Source: Hoeflea sp. (GTDB taxonomy: Bacteria > Pseudomonadota > Alphaproteobacteria > Rhizobiales > Rhizobiaceae). From it: a DNA stretch of 36,042 nucleotides. Made by a program: the position numbers and the translations under genes. The DNA lies in the NCBI RefSeq assembly GCF_002733955.1, contig NZ_NVXQ01000015.1, positions 1 through 36,042 on the forward strand, in the 5' to 3' direction. Of the stretch, positions 34,601-36,042 are shown in pieces (positions within the stretch are counted from its first letter, which is position 1; each line of letters opens with the position of its first letter). Under the pieces are notes generated by a model. That model worked only from the letters and a program-made list of their open reading frames with translations. It did no database searches and was not told the DNA's origin.

Positions 34601-34630
34601 GATCCGCTGCCTGCATGAAGGCAACGGATC
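34601..34630 (-). terminator. Terminator downstream of the podJ-like gene
   Basis: On the minus strand GATCCG-TT-GCCT and AGGC-AG-CGGATC form an interrupted 10-bp stem (internal 2x2 mismatch), then TTTGCTTT. It starts 53 nt after the podJ-like stop. The weak U tract lowers confidence. Confidence 0.55.
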
Positions 34631-34683
34631 GAGGTTTCGTTGAATTTTTCCGACAGCCGGCGCGAGCCCCGCGCCACAACCGG

Positions 34684-36042
34684 TTAGCCGTTGCGGGCGA
34701 GCAGTTCCTGGACCAGGGCGTCGTCGATTTCGCCGGTGGGTTCCATGCCGACCGAGGTCTGGAACTGCTTGATCGCGGAGACAGTCTTCTTGCCCATCAC
34801 CCCGTCAGGCGCGCCGGCATCAAAACCGTTGTTGTTGAGTATGGCCTGGATGTTGCGAATGGCCTTGCTCATGTCCACCGCAGCAGTTTCCGTGGAGGCG
34901 CCCTGCCAGGAGGCGGGAACCTCGACTTCATTGGCGTCCATGTTGATCGGCTGGGCAGTCCAGTTTGCCACCGAGGCGCGGGCCGCCTCGACCTGCTCGG
35001 GCCGCAGCGCGTTGAAGACTTCATCGCGCTTGACCGCAGCATCCTTGTCGCCGTCATTGGCGGCAATGGCGAACCATTTGTAGGATTTCTCCAGGTCGCG
35101 GGGCACGCCGTCGCCGCGCGCATAAAGAATGGCGAGGTTGACCTGGCTGTCGCGGACGCCGACTTCAGCTGCACGATCGAACCATTGTGCGGCGCTGTCG
35201 TAATCCGGCACGGCTCCGGCCGTGGCGTAGAGAACGGCGAGATTGTGCATCGCGCTGGCGTTGCCCTGCTCGGCGGCCAGCTGGTACCATTTCTTGGCGG
35301 CATCAAGGTCACGGTCGAGGCCGCTGCCTTTTTCGTAGAAATTTGCGATCCGGTATTGCGACGGCGCGTGACCAAGATCTGCCGCGCGCTGATACCAGGT
35401 GGCAGCGGTTTTCAGGTCAACGGGGACACCGCGGCCTTCCGTAAACCGGGCACCGATCTCGTAAAACGCCAGCGGATTGCCCGCTGCCGCTGCAGCCTTG
35501 AGAGCGCCGGTTGCGGCGTCCGCGGGAAGCGCGTCCAGCGCAGCTGTGAGCACGTCGTCCGTGACTGGAGCCTGCACTTCGGCCGGAACTTCAGTTTGCG
35601 CCTCTGGCGGCGTGATCGCGGCGGTTTCCTCGACTGACGGCACCGGTGGTGCTGTCTCGGTCAGCTCCATGGGAGCGTCCTGGCCGGGCTCGACCACCCG
35701 AACCTCGGGCAGACGGGTTTCCGTGACCGGCTGCTGGTCCTCGACAGCCGCCACCGTGACCTGATTGTCATCGGCAATGCCGGCGTTTTCATCCGTTGCC
35801 GGTTCGACAATGGCTGGCTCCACGACCGCGATTTCCTCGTTTCCGGAGGACAGCAGGCCGGAGACCAGCGGGTAGGACATGATTGCCAGCAGCACCGCGC
35901 CAGCCGCCATCAGCATGGGACGGCGGCGTGACTTGAGAACCTCAAGCATGCCGCCACCGGTCTTGCGGCCCTTGCCGATGGTCTCGACCTCGGCAGCGGC
36001 GGCCATGGCGGCGCGGCGGGCGGAGGCGAGAAACTCGGATTT
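34684..36042 (-). CDS. podJ: PodJ-like polar localization factor, C-terminal part (partial)
   Basis: The gene continues beyond the right edge. The frame is open from 36042, reading KSEFLASARRAAMAAAAEVE, so the ATG at 36006 is internal, not the start. Visible parts in order are a basic cytosolic stretch, one membrane helix (PMLMAAGAVLLAIMSYPLVS), and a long Pro/Glu/Thr-rich periplasmic spacer. Four to five Sel1 repeats follow (for example AATWYQRAADLGHAPSQYRI, then AKKWYQLAAEQGNASAMHNL), and a C-terminal peptidoglycan-binding domain (IQAILNNNGFDAGAPDGVMG). This arrangement and the KSEFLASARRAA block match PodJ of Caulobacter and rhizobia, which organises a cell pole. The N-terminal coiled-coil portion is missing because of the window edge. 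Confidence 0.85.
   Translation of the reverse strand, partial: KSEFLASARRAAMAAAAEVETIGKGRKTGGGMLEVLKSRRRPMLMAAGAVLLAIMSYPLVSGLLSSGNEEIAVVEPAIVEPATDENAGIADDNQVTVAAVEDQQPVTETRLPEVRVVEPGQDAPMELTETAPPVPSVEETAAITPPEAQTEVPAEVQAPVTDDVLTAALDALPADAATGALKAAAAAGNPLAFYEIGARFTEGRGVPVDLKTAATWYQRAADLGHAPSQYRIANFYEKGSGLDRDLDAAKKWYQLAAEQGNASAMHNLAVLYATAGAVPDYDSAAQWFDRAAEVGVRDSQVNLAILYARGDGVPRDLEKSYKWFAIAANDGDKDAAVKRDEVFNALRPEQVEAARASVANWTAQPINMDANEVEVPASWQGASTETAAVDMSKAIRNIQAILNNNGFDAGAPDGVMGKKTVSAIKQFQTSVGMEPTGEIDDALVQELLARNG

Noticed and set aside
35970-36006. ATG at 36004-36006 as start of a 440-residue Sel1-repeat protein
   Set aside because: The frame remains open to the window edge and the residues before the ATG fit the PodJ family, so the gene is truncated by the window rather than starting here.

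Overview
The window reads as chromosomal DNA of an alphaproteobacterium of the order Hyphomicrobiales (Rhizobiales). The evidence is the 16S rRNA 5' part at the left edge, a rhizobial-type gene string (murA, DUF2948, hisD, UPF0262, phosphatase, infA, maf, yacG, tRNA-Phe), the C-terminal part of a PodJ-like polarity factor at the right edge, and families mostly seen in this order (DUF6460, TIGR02186, DUF952 joined to pyrD). A Hoeflea-like genus is a guess only. Gene density is high, base composition is uniformly GC-rich, and no intact mobile element, prophage or CRISPR array is visible.

Layout. 1-1441: start of an rRNA operon read leftwards, with a sigma70-type promoter about 400 nt upstream of 16S, then a decayed C-terminal remnant of a TRAP transporter large permease. 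1442-7407: tRNA-Phe and a leftward housekeeping cluster for peptidoglycan (murA), histidine (hisD), translation initiation (infA) and nucleotide/cell-division quality control (maf, yacG). 7408-7828: a gene-free stretch with three 19-bp repeats, each carrying a GANTC site. 7829-13262: tRNA-Thr, a class V aminotransferase, a dienoyl-CoA-isomerase-like crotonase, a GalE epimerase with a duplicated tail, a class I aminotransferase and mscL. 13491-17673: a transporter-fused hybrid histidine kinase facing its LuxR-type response regulator (CrbS/CrbR-like). 17818-23893: a small periplasmic protein, DUF952-pyrD, a MATE exporter, a diguanylate cyclase, an HDAC-family deacetylase and a DUF6460 membrane protein.

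23948-32129 holds the ligase-associated DNA-damage-response set: an ATP-dependent ligase and its metallo-beta-lactamase exonuclease on the minus strand, and an Lhr-like DEXH helicase with the PdeM phosphoesterase on the plus strand. The two halves are separated by a TPR methyltransferase and an Rrf2 regulator paired with an AhpD-like protein. A perfect alphaproteobacterial LexA half-site pair (GTTC-N7-GTTC) lies in the divergent promoter between the exonuclease and methyltransferase genes. This is the best candidate here for a damage-inducible repair locus with extra, unassigned members. 32151-36042: a DUF3429 membrane protein, a TauE/SafE-TIGR02186 operon, and the partial podJ-like gene.

No wholly unknown multi-gene system is evident. 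The strongest leads are the SOS-type box at the repair locus, the GANTC repeat array upstream of the small basic gene and murA, the GalE tail duplication, and the Rrf2 protein with atypical cysteines beside a palindrome.
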